From an uncultured Clostridia bacterium (GTDB taxonomy: Bacteria; Bacillota; Clostridia; Oscillospirales; Acutalibacteraceae): a stretch of DNA of 41,364 bases. Below the pieces are notes generated by a model, which ran no database searches, was not told where the DNA came from, and saw nothing but the letters and a program-made list of their open reading frames with translations. Location: the NCBI GenBank assembly GCA_944383955.1, contig CALWRP010000110.1, positions 1-41,364 on the forward strand, written 5' to 3'. The translations under genes were made by a program, and so were the position numbers. Shown piece by piece: positions 16,813-25,577 of this stretch; position 1 is the first letter of the stretch, and each line of letters starts with the position of its first letter.

Positions 16813-18402
16813 ATGAGTCTGACGGTTTCCCAGCTGCTGAAGCTCCCATGCCTGCGGCGCGCCAGGGTGCTGGCGGGGAGGAAAAGTCTGGACAGGATTG
16901 TGACGAGCGTGACCGTGCTGGAATACTCCAATCCCACGCAGATGCAGAAGAAGCTCTTCGAGAGCATCGATTTCTGGGGAAGCGAGATCATCCTGACGGG
17001 CTTCTGCAACATCGCCGACGACGTGGAGGCCCAGTGCAGCAACATCCGGATGTTCGCCATGGCGGGCGAGGTGGGGATTGTGCTGTACTACGTCGGCCTG
17101 ATCCTCCCGCGCGTCGATCCGCGGGTCATCCAGGTGGCGGAGGAGCTCGACTTCGTCCTGATCTGTATGCCGGAGAACGAGCCCAACCTGCGCTACGGCG
17201 AGCTGATCCACGAGGCCATGGACGCGATTGTGCGGGATGAGCTCAACAACCCGACCTTCACCGTCGATCTGCTCGAGCAGATGACGAAGGTTCCCCCCAG
17301 CCAGCAGAGCGTGAAGACCATCCTGCGCATCACCAGCGACAGGCTGCGGGCGTCGGCCGTCATCACCGATTCCGAATATCAGGTGCTCAGCGAGGCTTCG
17401 TGGCCGCGAAACCAGAACATTTCCTGGGCGGAGCTCCTGCGCCGGACGGATAGGCGCGGCGGCGACCGCTCCTGGGAAATCCGCGGGGAGCAGACGCTGT
17501 GGGTATATCAGGCGGAGATCCACCCCAGCAACGGCGGGAGGATGTATCTCTTCGCCTTCTCGGAGCGCGGGAAGCTCGACCAGCTGCTCTGGAAGCAGGC
17601 GGTGGAGGGTGTGCGCGTGAGCATGGGCGTGTGGGGGAAAACGCACGACCAGACGGATCTGTCGGAGCTGACGCGGGCGATCATTCAGGACGAGCCGATC
17701 AAGATGCGCCGCCTCGGCGCGCTCTATCACATCGACGTCGCCTCCCTGAGCGATATGTGGATTCTCAGGAGCAGAAGCGGCGGCGATCTGTCCCCGTGGA
17801 CGAAGGCCGTCGCCGAGCTCTCCTCGCTCTACACGCCGCTCGGCCTGTGCGAGCATTACGAGCGGGATATCCTGATTTTCCCCGTCGGCGCCCGGACGCT
17901 GCACGAGATGGACGAGTGGACGAACGCCCTGGCGCGCTTCTGCGGGGAGAACGGCCTGGACGCCTGCGTGACGCGCTGTCCGCTGCTCCAATACACGGCG
18001 GACGCCAAGTATGCGTATGAGACGAACCGCGCCTATCTGGAGGACAGCGCCAAGGTGTTCCCGCTGCGGCCCTTCTTCACCTTCTCGGAGGTCGAATTTG
18101 TCCGCGAGTGCTGCGAGATCGCCGCGCAGGGGAAGAACGCCGTGCGGCGGTATCTGTCGCTGCTCGATCCGATCCTGGCGGGGAAGGACGGGGCGGAGAT
18201 CGTCGGCACGCTGACGGTCTTCCTGCTGGACAAGAATTCCAGCGTCACCGAGACGGCCGCTCATCTCTTTGTCCACAAGAACACCGTCAAATACCGCCTG
18301 CAGAAGGCGGGCAACCTGCTCGGCTTCCATGTGGGGGACATCCCGCAGTCCAAAAACCTGATATACGCCCTCGCCCTGCGGCGGATTCTGCAGCACGCCT
18401 GA
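16813..18402 (+). CDS. PucR-family transcriptional regulator
   Basis: 529 residues from ATG 16813, chosen for the AGGAGGT 7 nt upstream. The N-terminal purine-catabolism-regulator domain (about 5-125) starts LTVSQLLKLPCLRRARVLAGRKSLDRIVTSVTVLEYSNP. A variable middle domain follows. The C-terminal PucR helix-turn-helix (about 470-520) reads SSVTETAAHLFVHKNTVKYRLQKAGNLLGF. Family members usually activate purine, allantoin or amino-acid catabolic genes in response to an intermediate. The next three genes (permease, DUF917, hydantoinase) are its probable targets. A palindrome and a promoter with a good -10 but poor -35 in the gap to the permease fit activation. Confidence 0.9.
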   Translation: MSLTVSQLLKLPCLRRARVLAGRKSLDRIVTSVTVLEYSNPTQMQKKLFESIDFWGSEIILTGFCNIADDVEAQCSNIRMFAMAGEVGIVLYYVGLILPRVDPRVIQVAEELDFVLICMPENEPNLRYGELIHEAMDAIVRDELNNPTFTVDLLEQMTKVPPSQQSVKTILRITSDRLRASAVITDSEYQVLSEASWPRNQNISWAELLRRTDRRGGDRSWEIRGEQTLWVYQAEIHPSNGGRMYLFAFSERGKLDQLLWKQAVEGVRVSMGVWGKTHDQTDLSELTRAIIQDEPIKMRRLGALYHIDVASLSDMWILRSRSGGDLSPWTKAVAELSSLYTPLGLCEHYERDILIFPVGARTLHEMDEWTNALARFCGENGLDACVTRCPLLQYTADAKYAYETNRAYLEDSAKVFPLRPFFTFSEVEFVRECCEIAAQGKNAVRRYLSLLDPILAGKDGAEIVGTLTVFLLDKNSSVTETAAHLFVHKNTVKYRLQKAGNLLGFHVGDIPQSKNLIYALALRRILQHA

Positions 18403-18433
18403 GCGAGGGAAGGAAGCAGCCGCGTCTCTGCAC

Positions 18434-18473
18434 CCGCTTTCGTCATTGTCCGAAGGGACAACGGCGAAAGCGG
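18434..18473. promoter_or_regulatory. Hairpin/palindrome upstream of the permease operon (possible PucR site)
   Basis: CCGCTTTCG / CGAAAGCGG encloses an inner perfect palindrome TTGTCC-GAAG-GGACAA (18446-18461). It could be the terminator of the regulator gene, but no T-tract follows on the plus strand. Its position about 55 bp upstream of the operon's -10 is typical of an activator site. Confidence 0.6.
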
Positions 18474-18516
18474 AAACTTTATCCCGATCAACAATGTTTT
18501 TTCCTCAGCCTTTGTC

Positions 18517-18522
18517 TATAAT
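18517..18522 (+). promoter_or_regulatory. -10 box of the permease-DUF917-hydantoinase operon
   Basis: Perfect TATAAT with no good -35 hexamer 16-18 bp upstream (only an AATGTTTT run), as expected for an activator-dependent promoter. Confidence 0.6.
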
Positions 18523-18579
18523 CAGAGAAAGAATCGGAGCTCGGGCTCCGGTGAACGGAAAGTTGAGGAGAGAAACGAC

Positions 18580-19881
18580 ATGAAAAAACCAACGGGCTTT
18601 CAAATCAGGGAAGAGGAGCGGCAGAGCTGGGGCTCCATCACCATGGTGTGGATCGGGGCGATGATCTGCGTGCCGGCGCTGATGATCGGCGGCATGATCG
18701 GCGCGGGGCTGTCGCTCGGCATGGCCGCCCTCGCAATTTTCATCGGCTACGCGCTGATCTGCGTGCTGATGAGCTTCATGGGCATGCACGCCTGCGACAC
18801 GGGCCTGCCCACCGCCGTGATGGCCGGCGGCGCGCTCGGCGAAAAGGGCGCGCAGTACATCATCAGCACCATTCTCGCCATCTCCTGCGTCGGCTGGTTC
18901 GGCATTCAGGCGGACGTCTGCGGCTCGTCCTTCTCCTCCATGGTGGAGAGCATGACCGGCGTGCAGATCCCGGTCTGGATTTCCTCCGTGGTGTGGGGCG
19001 TCATCATGCTGCTGACTGCCTGCTTCCGCTTCAGCGGCCTCAAATGGCTCAACAAGATCGCCGTCCCGCTGCTGGGCGTCGTTCTGCTCTACGCGCTGAT
19101 CGACAACTTCATTTCCGGCCGGGCGGCCGCCCTGAACGGCTACCAGCCCGCCGCCCCCATCAGCTTTGTCAGCGGCATCAGCCTCACGGTGGGCTCCTTC
19201 GTGGTGGCCGCGGCCATTTCCGGCGATTACTGCCGGTTCGCAAAGAGCCGCGGGGATGTGGTGAAGTCCTCCATCCTCGGCGTGCTGCCCGCCGGCCTGG
19301 TGGTGCTCCTGCTGGGCGGCATCCTCGCCATCTGCACCGGCTCCTACGATATCAGCGTGTTTTTGTCCACGGCGGGCCTTCCGCTGCTGGGGCTGATCGC
19401 GCTCGTGCTCGCCACCTGGACGACGAACGTCTCCAACGCCTACTCCGGCGGCCTGGCGCTCTCCGTCCTGCTCGGCCAGGATGAGAAGAAGAGCCAGCTC
19501 ACCACCGCCGTCTCCGGCGTCATCGGCACCGCGCTCGCGGCCGCCGGGATCCTCAATTCGATCCAGAGCTTCCTGACGCTGCTCTCCGCCGTCGTGCCCG
19601 CCCTGATCGGCGTCATGATTGCCGACTACTGGATTCTGGGCAAGGGAAAGCTCGAGCGCTTCGCGGTGCGCGAGGGCTTTTACGCCCCCGGCATCCTCGC
19701 CTTTCTGGCGGGAGCCCTGGTCGCCTGCGTGACGGGCGGCACCTTTGCCTCCATTCCCGCCCTGGCCTTCCTGAACGTCCCCTTCTTCATCGGCCCCATC
19801 AACGGCATCGCCGTCTCGCTGATTCTCTACATTCTTCTTGTGAAGGCAACCGGAAACAAAAAAGCGGAAAAGAGCGCGTGA
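18580..19881 (+). CDS. NCS1-type permease (cytosine/purine permease-like)
   Basis: 433 residues with about twelve membrane helices. Family marks: the Gly-rich first helix (SWGSITMVWIGAMICVPALMIGGMIGAGLSLG), SCVGWFGIQADVCG in helix 3, AAAISGDYCRFAKSR in the middle, and TTNVSNAYSGGLALS in helix 8. NCS1 proteins import nucleobases, allantoin or hydantoins with H+ or Na+. The neighbours (PucR regulator, DUF917, hydantoinase/oxoprolinase) point to a hydantoin, barbiturate-like or purine-derived ring compound, but the exact substrate cannot be read from the sequence. RBS GAGGAG. First gene of the operon. Confidence 0.9.
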   Translation: MKKPTGFQIREEERQSWGSITMVWIGAMICVPALMIGGMIGAGLSLGMAALAIFIGYALICVLMSFMGMHACDTGLPTAVMAGGALGEKGAQYIISTILAISCVGWFGIQADVCGSSFSSMVESMTGVQIPVWISSVVWGVIMLLTACFRFSGLKWLNKIAVPLLGVVLLYALIDNFISGRAAALNGYQPAAPISFVSGISLTVGSFVVAAAISGDYCRFAKSRGDVVKSSILGVLPAGLVVLLLGGILAICTGSYDISVFLSTAGLPLLGLIALVLATWTTNVSNAYSGGLALSVLLGQDEKKSQLTTAVSGVIGTALAAAGILNSIQSFLTLLSAVVPALIGVMIADYWILGKGKLERFAVREGFYAPGILAFLAGALVACVTGGTFASIPALAFLNVPFFIGPINGIAVSLILYILLVKATGNKKAEKSA

Positions 19882-19964
19882 GGCGTCTCTTTCCGCCGCG
19901 CGGGGCACAGCGGAAAAGGCTGTGCCCTGTCCGCATATTCTAAAACGGAACAGGAGTGTTTTCA

Positions 19965-21056
19965 TTGCGTAAAATCGGGATTCCTGAAATCGAAGACATC
20001 GCCCTGGGCGCCGCGCTGCTGGGCGCGGGCGGCGGCGGCGACCCCTACGTGGGCAAGCTGGTGGCCATCGGCGCCGTGCAGGAGTGCGGGCCCGTCACCA
20101 TGCTCGATCCGGACGAGGTGCCGGACGACGCCCTCGTGGTGCCGATCGCCATGATGGGCGCGCCGACGGTCCTCTGCGAGAAGGCGATCGGCGGCGGCGA
20201 GTACAAAACCCTCTACGAGACGGTCTCCACCTTCTACGGCAAGCCCATCTACGCCTTCATGCCGATCGAGGCCGGCGGCGTCAACTCCATGCTGCCCATC
20301 GCGGCCGCGGCGCGCCTCGGCCTGCCGCTGGTGGACTGCGACGGCATGGGGCGCGCCTTCCCCGAGCTGCAGATGGTCACCTTCACCATCGGCGGCGGCT
20401 CCGCGACCCCCATGGCGATGGTGGACGAGAAGGGCAATTCCTGCATCTTCCGCACCGTCACCAACAAGTGGACGGAGGAGATGGCGCGCGCCGTCACCAT
20501 GGCCTGCGGCGGCTCGGTGTCCGTTTCGCTGTACGCCATGGAGGGCAGGTTCATGAAGGAGTACGGCGTGCGCGGCATCGTTACCCGCAGCGAGACGCTG
20601 GGCTCCGCCATCCGAAAGGTGAAGGAGACGGCCGGCAAAACGCCGGAGGAGGCCTTCCTCGAGATCACGGAGGGCTTCCGCCTCTTCAAGGGCAAGATCA
20701 GCGACGTGCTCCGCGAGGTGAGAAGCGGCTTCAACTTCGGCAAGGTGGTGCTCGACGGCATCGGCGAGGACAAGGGGAAAACCGCCTATGTCGAATTCCA
20801 GAACGAGAACCTCACCGCCGTGGTGGAGGGCAGGCTGATGGCGACGACGCCCGACCTCATCTGCCTGGTCGACACGGAGACGTTCACCCCCGTGCCGACG
20901 GACGCCCTGAAATACGGCAAGCGCGTGCTGGTCGTGGGCCTCAAGTGCTTCCCCCTGTGGAGGACGCCGGAGGGCCTCAAGCTGGTGGGCCCGCGCTATT
21001 TCGGCGTGGACACGGACTACATTCCGCTCGAGGAGCGCTGCAAAGGAGGCTGCTGA
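19965..21056 (+). CDS. DUF917 domain protein
   Basis: 363 residues from TTG 19965, preferred to GTG 19956 because ACAGGAG then stands 8 nt upstream and the family usually begins with this Met-Arg-Lys block. The N-terminal Gly-rich loop ALLGAGGGGDPY and the later TFTIGGGSATPMAM and VDCDGMGRAFPE are the conserved DUF917 blocks. The C-terminal end (about 260-360) is the beta-rich part that carries VDTETFTPVPTDALKYGKRV. The family resembles half of the acyclic/cyclic amidohydrolase hydantoinase superfamily and is usually found next to hydantoinase_A genes. Biochemical role unproven. It starts 84 bp after the permease and ends 2 bp before the hydantoinase start. Confidence 0.92.
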   Translation: MRKIGIPEIEDIALGAALLGAGGGGDPYVGKLVAIGAVQECGPVTMLDPDEVPDDALVVPIAMMGAPTVLCEKAIGGGEYKTLYETVSTFYGKPIYAFMPIEAGGVNSMLPIAAAARLGLPLVDCDGMGRAFPELQMVTFTIGGGSATPMAMVDEKGNSCIFRTVTNKWTEEMARAVTMACGGSVSVSLYAMEGRFMKEYGVRGIVTRSETLGSAIRKVKETAGKTPEEAFLEITEGFRLFKGKISDVLREVRSGFNFGKVVLDGIGEDKGKTAYVEFQNENLTAVVEGRLMATTPDLICLVDTETFTPVPTDALKYGKRVLVVGLKCFPLWRTPEGLKLVGPRYFGVDTDYIPLEERCKGGC

Positions 21057-21058
21057 TC

Positions 21059-22612
21059 ATGTACAAGCTGGGAATTGATGTGGGCGGCACCAACACGGAC
21101 GCCGTCCTGATTGACGAAAATCTGAAGGTGGTCGCTTCCGTCAAGCAGCACACGACCGCCAATATCTACGACGGCATCCTCAACGCCGTGCGGGCGGTGC
21201 TCGACCAATCTGGCGTCAACCGCGCGGAGATCGGGCAGGCCATGCTGGGCACGACGCATTGCACCAACGCGATTGTGGAGCGCAAACACCTTGCGCCCAT
21301 CGGCGTGCTGCGCATCGGCGCTCCCGCCTCCCGCGGGATTCCGCCCATGGTCGACTGGTCGCCGGATCTCAGGCGGATCGCCGTGCAGACCGCCGTGGTC
21401 GGCGGCGGCTTCGAGTACGACGGCAAGGAGCTCGCACCCTTCGACGCCGCCGCTGCCGCCGCGTTCTTTGAGGAGCTGCGGGAAAAGGGCGTCAGGTCGG
21501 TGGCTATCTCCTGCGTGTTCTCCACCGTGCGCAGCGATCATGAGGTCGAGGCCGCCAGGCTCTGCCGGGAGATCATGGGCGAGGACGTCCATGTCTCGAT
21601 CTCGAGCGAGATCGGCTCCATGGGCCTGATCGAGCGGGAGAACGCCACCATCCTCAACGCCTCCCTCTATCAGGTGGCGCAGTCGTTCACAGAGGGCTTC
21701 GCCCAGTCTCTGGCCGACGAGGGCATCACCAACGCCCAGGTCTATCTCTCGCAGAACGACGGCACCCTGATGACGATGGACTACGCCCGCCGCTATCCGA
21801 TCCTGACGATTGCCTGCGGCCCCACGAATTCCATCCGCGGCGCCTGCTACCTGAGCCGGCTCAAGAACGCCGTCGTCATCGATGTGGGCGGCACCACGAC
21901 CGATCTCGGCGTGATCCAGAACGGCTTCCCGCGCGAGTCCGGCGTCGCCGTCACCATCGGCGGCGTGCGCACCAATTTCCGGATGCCGGACGTCGTGTCC
22001 ATCGGTCTCGGCGGCGGCTCCATCGTCCGCCAGCGGGAGGACGGGACGGTCACGGTCGGTCCCGACTCCGTCGGCTATCAGATTACGGAAAAGGCCCTCT
22101 GCTTCGGCGGAGACGTCTGCACGGCCACCGATATCGCCGTCCGCCTCGGCATGGCGGAGCTGGGAGACCGGGCGCTGGTCGCTCACCTGAGCGAGGACTT
22201 CGCCCAAAAGGCGCTCGACGCCATCCGCACGCTGTGCGAGGATTCGCTCGACGCGATGAAGGTCTCCTCCGAGGACGTCGACGTGATTCTCGTGGGCGGC
22301 GGCTCCATCATCCTGCCGCAGAAGCTCGCGGGCGCGAGAAGCGTCACGCAGGACGAGTTCGGCAGCGTCGCCAACGCGATCGGCTCCGCCATCTCGAAGG
22401 TGAGCGGCACCTATGAGCAGCTGATCGACTACGACAAAACGCCCCGCGAGGAGGCGCTGGAGAAGGCAAAGGCCGAGGCGGCGGAGCTGGCCGTCGCCGC
22501 GGGCGCCATCCGGGAGACGGTGGAGATCATCGACGCGGAGGACGTCCCCCTGCAGTACTATCCCGGCAACACGGTGCGCGTGAAGATCAAGGCGGCGGGA
22601 GACTTGGCCTGA
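21059..22612 (+). CDS. Hydantoinase/oxoprolinase family protein (ASKHA ATPase)
   Basis: 517 residues from ATG 21059 behind AAAGGAGG. The Hydant_A_N domain opens with the phosphate-1 motif LGIDVGGTNTDAVLID. The second half repeats it as VIDVGGTTTDLGV, followed by IGLGGGSIV and the adenosine motif ILVGGGSIILP. Members use ATP to open cyclic imides (N-methylhydantoin, 5-oxoproline) or to activate related bonds. A separate HyuB-type subunit is absent, and the DUF917 partner may supply the missing part. Last intact gene of the operon. A P-type ATPase fragment begins 26 bp downstream on the other strand. Confidence 0.93.
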   Translation: MYKLGIDVGGTNTDAVLIDENLKVVASVKQHTTANIYDGILNAVRAVLDQSGVNRAEIGQAMLGTTHCTNAIVERKHLAPIGVLRIGAPASRGIPPMVDWSPDLRRIAVQTAVVGGGFEYDGKELAPFDAAAAAAFFEELREKGVRSVAISCVFSTVRSDHEVEAARLCREIMGEDVHVSISSEIGSMGLIERENATILNASLYQVAQSFTEGFAQSLADEGITNAQVYLSQNDGTLMTMDYARRYPILTIACGPTNSIRGACYLSRLKNAVVIDVGGTTTDLGVIQNGFPRESGVAVTIGGVRTNFRMPDVVSIGLGGGSIVRQREDGTVTVGPDSVGYQITEKALCFGGDVCTATDIAVRLGMAELGDRALVAHLSEDFAQKALDAIRTLCEDSLDAMKVSSEDVDVILVGGGSIILPQKLAGARSVTQDEFGSVANAIGSAISKVSGTYEQLIDYDKTPREEALEKAKAEAAELAVAAGAIRETVEIIDAEDVPLQYYPGNTVRVKIKAAGDLA

Positions 22613-22638
22613 CGCGCGGGCGGACCGGCGGGAAGGGC

Positions 22639-22914
22639 TCAGCGGGGCGGATTCCGATGCCGGATGAGGCCGAGAGCCTTCGAAAGCTCCATCACAGCCA
22701 CAGGCGCCAGCGCGAGGCCGAAGCCGGCAAGATACGTTTGCAGCGGAAGAACGGTCAGGCTGAAGGCGGTGCGCACCGGCGTGAACAGCACCAGATCCAC
22801 CAGAAGGAACGATATGAGGCATGCCCAGTTCAGCTTATGGTTGGAGAAGGGGCCGATCCGGAACAGGGAATGGTCGGAACGCATGTTGTAGGCCTGGATA
22901 AGGAAGGAAGTCAG
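22639..22914 (-). pseudogene. C-terminal fragment of a Ca2+-type P-type ATPase
   Basis: On the minus strand from about 22914 the product reads as the last helices of a PacL-like cation ATPase: TLTSFLIQAYNMRSDHSLF, then FSNHKLNWACLISFLLVDLVLF and GLALAPVAVMELSKALGL. Everything upstream (phosphorylation, nucleotide and first membrane domains, some 800 residues) is absent. A TGA lies directly before the homologous part in this frame. It is a gene tail of about 90 residues. The Shine-Dalgarno of the opposite-strand radical SAM fragment lies inside it, which shows that the join is not an original gene border. Confidence 0.8.
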
Positions 22915-22917
22915 GGT

Positions 22918-23469
22918 ATGGGTTCAGTGAAAGAAAAAATGCAGAATTTCGCGATTCAGCAGGCTCTGCAATATATCGAGGGAAACCCGGAGGAGAATAT
23001 TCCGAAGCTGATGGCTCTGGTGGATCGATTTTCTCCCGAGGGCTGGTATCAGAGCCAGCGCAGCGCCGTCCGCGAGGCGATCCGCCGGAAGGATAACTGG
23101 TATCAGCTGATTCTGCGGGTGTACGAGCTGGATCCCGGCGTGCGCAAGGCGTTTTTCCAGAATTTCCTCATGAACGCCAGCCTCAAGGGCAGCGCGGTGC
23201 AGAACGAGGTCAAGGAGCGGGAGGGGTGCAACGTCCCCTGGGCGATTCTTCTGGATCCCACCTCCGCCTGCAACATGCACTGCATGGGCTGCTGGGCTGC
23301 CGAGTACGGCAACCAGCTCAATCTCAGCCTGGAAACGATTGATTCCGTGATCCGCCAGGGCAAGGCCCTGGGAACCTATATGTACATTTACACCGGCGGC
23401 GAGCCCCTGGTGCGCAGGGACGACCTCATCCGGATCTGCGAAATAAAAAGAAAACCGGGACCGTTTTGA
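22918..23469 (+). pseudogene. Radical SAM protein, N-terminal half only
   Basis: 183 residues from ATG 22918 (GTG 22927 or ATG 22939 are alternative starts). A helical N-terminal region (IEGNPEENIPKLMALVDRFSPEGWY) precedes the radical SAM core with Cys118, Cys122 and Cys125 in SACNMHCMGCWAAEYG, then YIYTGGEPLVRRDDLIRICE. Clostridial homologues with this opening are about 450 residues. The frame leaves the family after about residue 176 and ends at a TGA inside the 15-base motif at 23457-23471. Half of the barrel and the C-terminal part are missing, so the product is inactive. Confidence 0.88.
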
Positions 23470-23471
23470 GC
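23457..23471. repeat. 15-base motif GGGACCGTTTTGAGC, half of a terminator
   Basis: Identical to the 5' half of the terminator at 16657-16671. On the minus strand it reads as the 3' half of a terminator followed by a T-rich tail (GGTTTTCTTTTTATTT), but the matching first half is missing. It marks the exact point where the radical SAM gene breaks. Confidence 0.85.
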
Positions 23472-23481
23472 AAGATAATTG

Positions 23482-24168
23482 ACATATGACAATGGCCTTG
23501 CCAACCGCATCGATTATCTGGAGGGAATCCTTCACACAAAGCGCAACGAGTACGACTCCATCATCAGGCCCCTGATGGTTTGGCTGGAGGGCAAGGGCGT
23601 CAAATTCCAGTACGGCTGCGCGGTCTATGATCTGGAGATGGACGAGCCGTGCAACACCGTTCACGGAATCCTTGCCAGACAGGACGGAGCGCAGACGCGG
23701 ATCCCCGTTGCGGAGAAGGACTATGTGTTCGTCACCAGCGGCTCGCTGATGACGAACGCGCGCTTCGGCGACAATACCCACATCGCGGAGACCAACCGCG
23801 ACACGGAGGACCTGGGGCTGTTCACCATCTGGCGCAATCTGGCAGGCCGGAATGAAAAGTTCGGCCATCCGGAAAAATTCCTCAATCAGATTGACAAGAC
23901 CAAATGGATGAGCTATTTCATCACCGTCAAGGATTACCCCGAGTTTTTCGAGCGCCTGGAGCGCATGAAGAAGTTTGCCGGCATTGAGGGCCCCATCACC
24001 GAGCGCGATCTGCCGAAGGTGAATCCGCTCAAGATCGGCGAGCTCAAGCGGGAGCTGCTGGAAAAGGTCAGCAGCATTCCGCCGTACTATATCATGTATC
24101 AGGGCCGGGATCAGAGTGTGGCGCACCAAAAGTCTGTTCTCGATCCGCAGTTCCCCAAAGCGAAATGA
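23482..24168 (+). pseudogene. Oleate hydratase (myosin-cross-reactive antigen), middle fragment
   Basis: About 228 residues in frame from the motif junction. Residues about 20-150 match the central part of oleate hydratases: NEYDSIIRPLMVWLEGKGVKF, DYVFVTSGSLMTNARFGDN, LGLFTIWRNLAGRNEKFGHPEKFLNQIDKTKWMSYFITVKD. The N-terminal FAD-binding Rossmann motif and the usual C-terminal part are missing (the family is near 590 residues). The last 70 residues do not look like the family and may come from yet another gene. The full enzyme adds water to the cis-9 double bond of oleate. This piece cannot. A TetR gene, often found near this enzyme, lies convergently downstream. Confidence 0.8.
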
Positions 24169-24279
24169 CGGACGCCCTTCACGGGCGCTGCCGTCCCCGG
24201 CAGGAGGCTTCCGTTTTCCAGGCGCCGCGCGCAGATTCCTAAAGGAGCGCCGCTTTCAGGCGGTTGACTCGGCAAAAAC

Positions 24280-24328
24280 AAAAAGGCGCAGAGGCCATCG
24301 CACAAGCGAGCGGTCTCTGCGCCTTTTT
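24280..24328. terminator. Bidirectional terminator
   Basis: AAAAAGGCGCAGAG pairs with CTCTGCGCCTTTTT, with A- and T-tracts on both sides. It serves the convergent oleate hydratase remnant and TetR gene. Confidence 0.92.
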
Positions 24329-24355
24329 CTGTTTGCGGCAAAGAAGGGGCAGCCG

Positions 24356-24964
24356 CTACACGGGAGGACGGGAGAAGCGATCTGCAGCGCCGGGGCGAAG
24401 GGAGCGGCAGACCAGCGTGCTGAGCTGCTCCTTGAGGGCGGGCGTGTTCAGACAGCTTCCTTTCTTCAGAGAGCGGCGAACCGTCTCCACCAGTCCGCCG
24501 AAATAGAAGGAGGCCAACACCTCCGGAGCGGCCGGCAGAGCGGTCCCCGTTCTGGCCTCCTCGCGCAGACGCCGCTGCAGGTCCGGCAGGATCTGTTCCG
24601 CCACCAGCTCGAGAATCCGGGAAGAGGATTCGCTTTCAGCGGCAGACTCAAGCAGCTCCCGGTTCTCCTCGATCAGGTCGAGAGTCATGCCGATCAGCCT
24701 TCGGCAGCGCTCGTCAGGGGTGGCGTTTGCGGCTTCCTTCTCCAGCCGGGCGTTGTTTCTTTCCAGCTCCTGGCGGATAAGAAACGCCAGAAGCTCAGAC
24801 TTATCGCCGAAATGCTTGTAAAACGTGGATTTGCGGATCATCGATCGCTCGCACAGCTCGCTGATGCGAATGTCCTCGAACGGCATTTCCCGCATCATTT
24901 GCAGAAACGTTTCGGTCAGCGCGGCGTATGTTCTTTGGATGCGAATGTCAAGCTTTTCTTCCAT
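24356..24964 (-). CDS. TetR-family transcriptional regulator
   Basis: 202 residues, full family length. The N-terminal helix-turn-helix (about 10-55) reads IQRTYAALTETFLQMMREMPFEDIRISELCERSMIRKSTFYKHFGDKSELL, with the typical TFYKHF recognition helix. The rest is a helical ligand-binding domain. RBS AGGAGG precedes the ATG. It is the only intact gene among the fragments of this region and probably controlled one of its former neighbours, such as the fatty-acid hydratase. No clear operator is seen in the 315 bp upstream, which hold only a short GC-rich palindrome (GTGCGGGCCTGCGCCCGCAC, 24994-25013). Confidence 0.9.
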   Translation of the reverse strand: MEEKLDIRIQRTYAALTETFLQMMREMPFEDIRISELCERSMIRKSTFYKHFGDKSELLAFLIRQELERNNARLEKEAANATPDERCRRLIGMTLDLIEENRELLESAAESESSSRILELVAEQILPDLQRRLREEARTGTALPAAPEVLASFYFGGLVETVRRSLKKGSCLNTPALKEQLSTLVCRSLRPGAADRFSRPPV

Positions 24965-25141
24965 ATCGTCCTCCTGTGTTGGTGCGGATGCTGGTGCGGG
25001 CCTGCGCCCGCACAGGGATTCGGAATGGCGCGAAGAGCGGCGGCAGGCGGCAAGCAGGATGGGAGGCGCGCGGGGTAAACGCCGCTTGCGGCGCGCTTCG
25101 CTGGACCGTGCATTTCCTGCTTCCGTTCAAACAATGCGCAA

Positions 25142-25190
25142 AATCCGGGGCCATTCGGAGTGTCAGCTCACGATGGCCCCGGATTGTTTT
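25142..25190 (-). terminator. Hairpin downstream of the DUF308 fragment
   Basis: Thirteen-base arms AATCCGGGGCCAT / ATGGCCCCGGATT. On the plus strand it is followed by GTTTTCC and on the minus strand by TTTTGC. The DUF308-like remnant ends 90 bp away on the minus strand. Confidence 0.75.
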
Positions 25191-25279
25191 CCATTTCGCC
25201 GGATGTTGCCGCGGCCCCTGCCGGCGGGCTTGGGGCAGGCGGAGAGGAGCGTTCCTCTCCGGTTTCCTGCCGCCGGAGC

Positions 25280-25577
25280 TCAGCGCCGCATGCCCATGCG
25301 GCTGGCCGCCATCACAATGCTGTCGATGCCGAGCAGAATGAGATACGAGCCCGCAAAGCAGCGGATGGTCGAGAGGGTGAACAGAGGGCTGAACAGCATG
25401 AGGAAGCCCAGGACGATGCCGATGATGTTGACGATCAGGGTGAAGGTATACATGCCGGTGCCCGAGACCAGACGGATCTGGTGCAGATGGGTGAGCCTGG
25501 AGATGCAGTGCGCGATGAACCAGATGGGGAAGAGGATCCACTTTTCCTTGTCTGAGAGAACGGCGTTCTTTTTCTGG
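25280..25577 (-). pseudogene. DUF308 / HdeD-like membrane protein, C-terminal fragment
   Basis: The minus-strand frame ending in TGA at 25282-25280 encodes KNAVLSDKEKWILFPIWFIAHCISRL, then a hydrophobic stretch (YTFTLIVNIIGIVLGFLMLFSP) and the family-like end FAGSYLILLGIDSIVMAASR. These are the last two or three helices of a DUF308-type protein. The five or so preceding helices and the start codon are missing, cut near 25577 where a plus-strand GLUG-repeat gene begins in mid-sequence. It was part of a minus-strand gene with its own terminator. Confidence 0.75.

Noticed and set aside
23479-23484. TTGACA sequence at the start of the oleate hydratase remnant
   Set aside because: No -10 box at proper distance. 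The bases lie inside the coding part and the match is likely chance.
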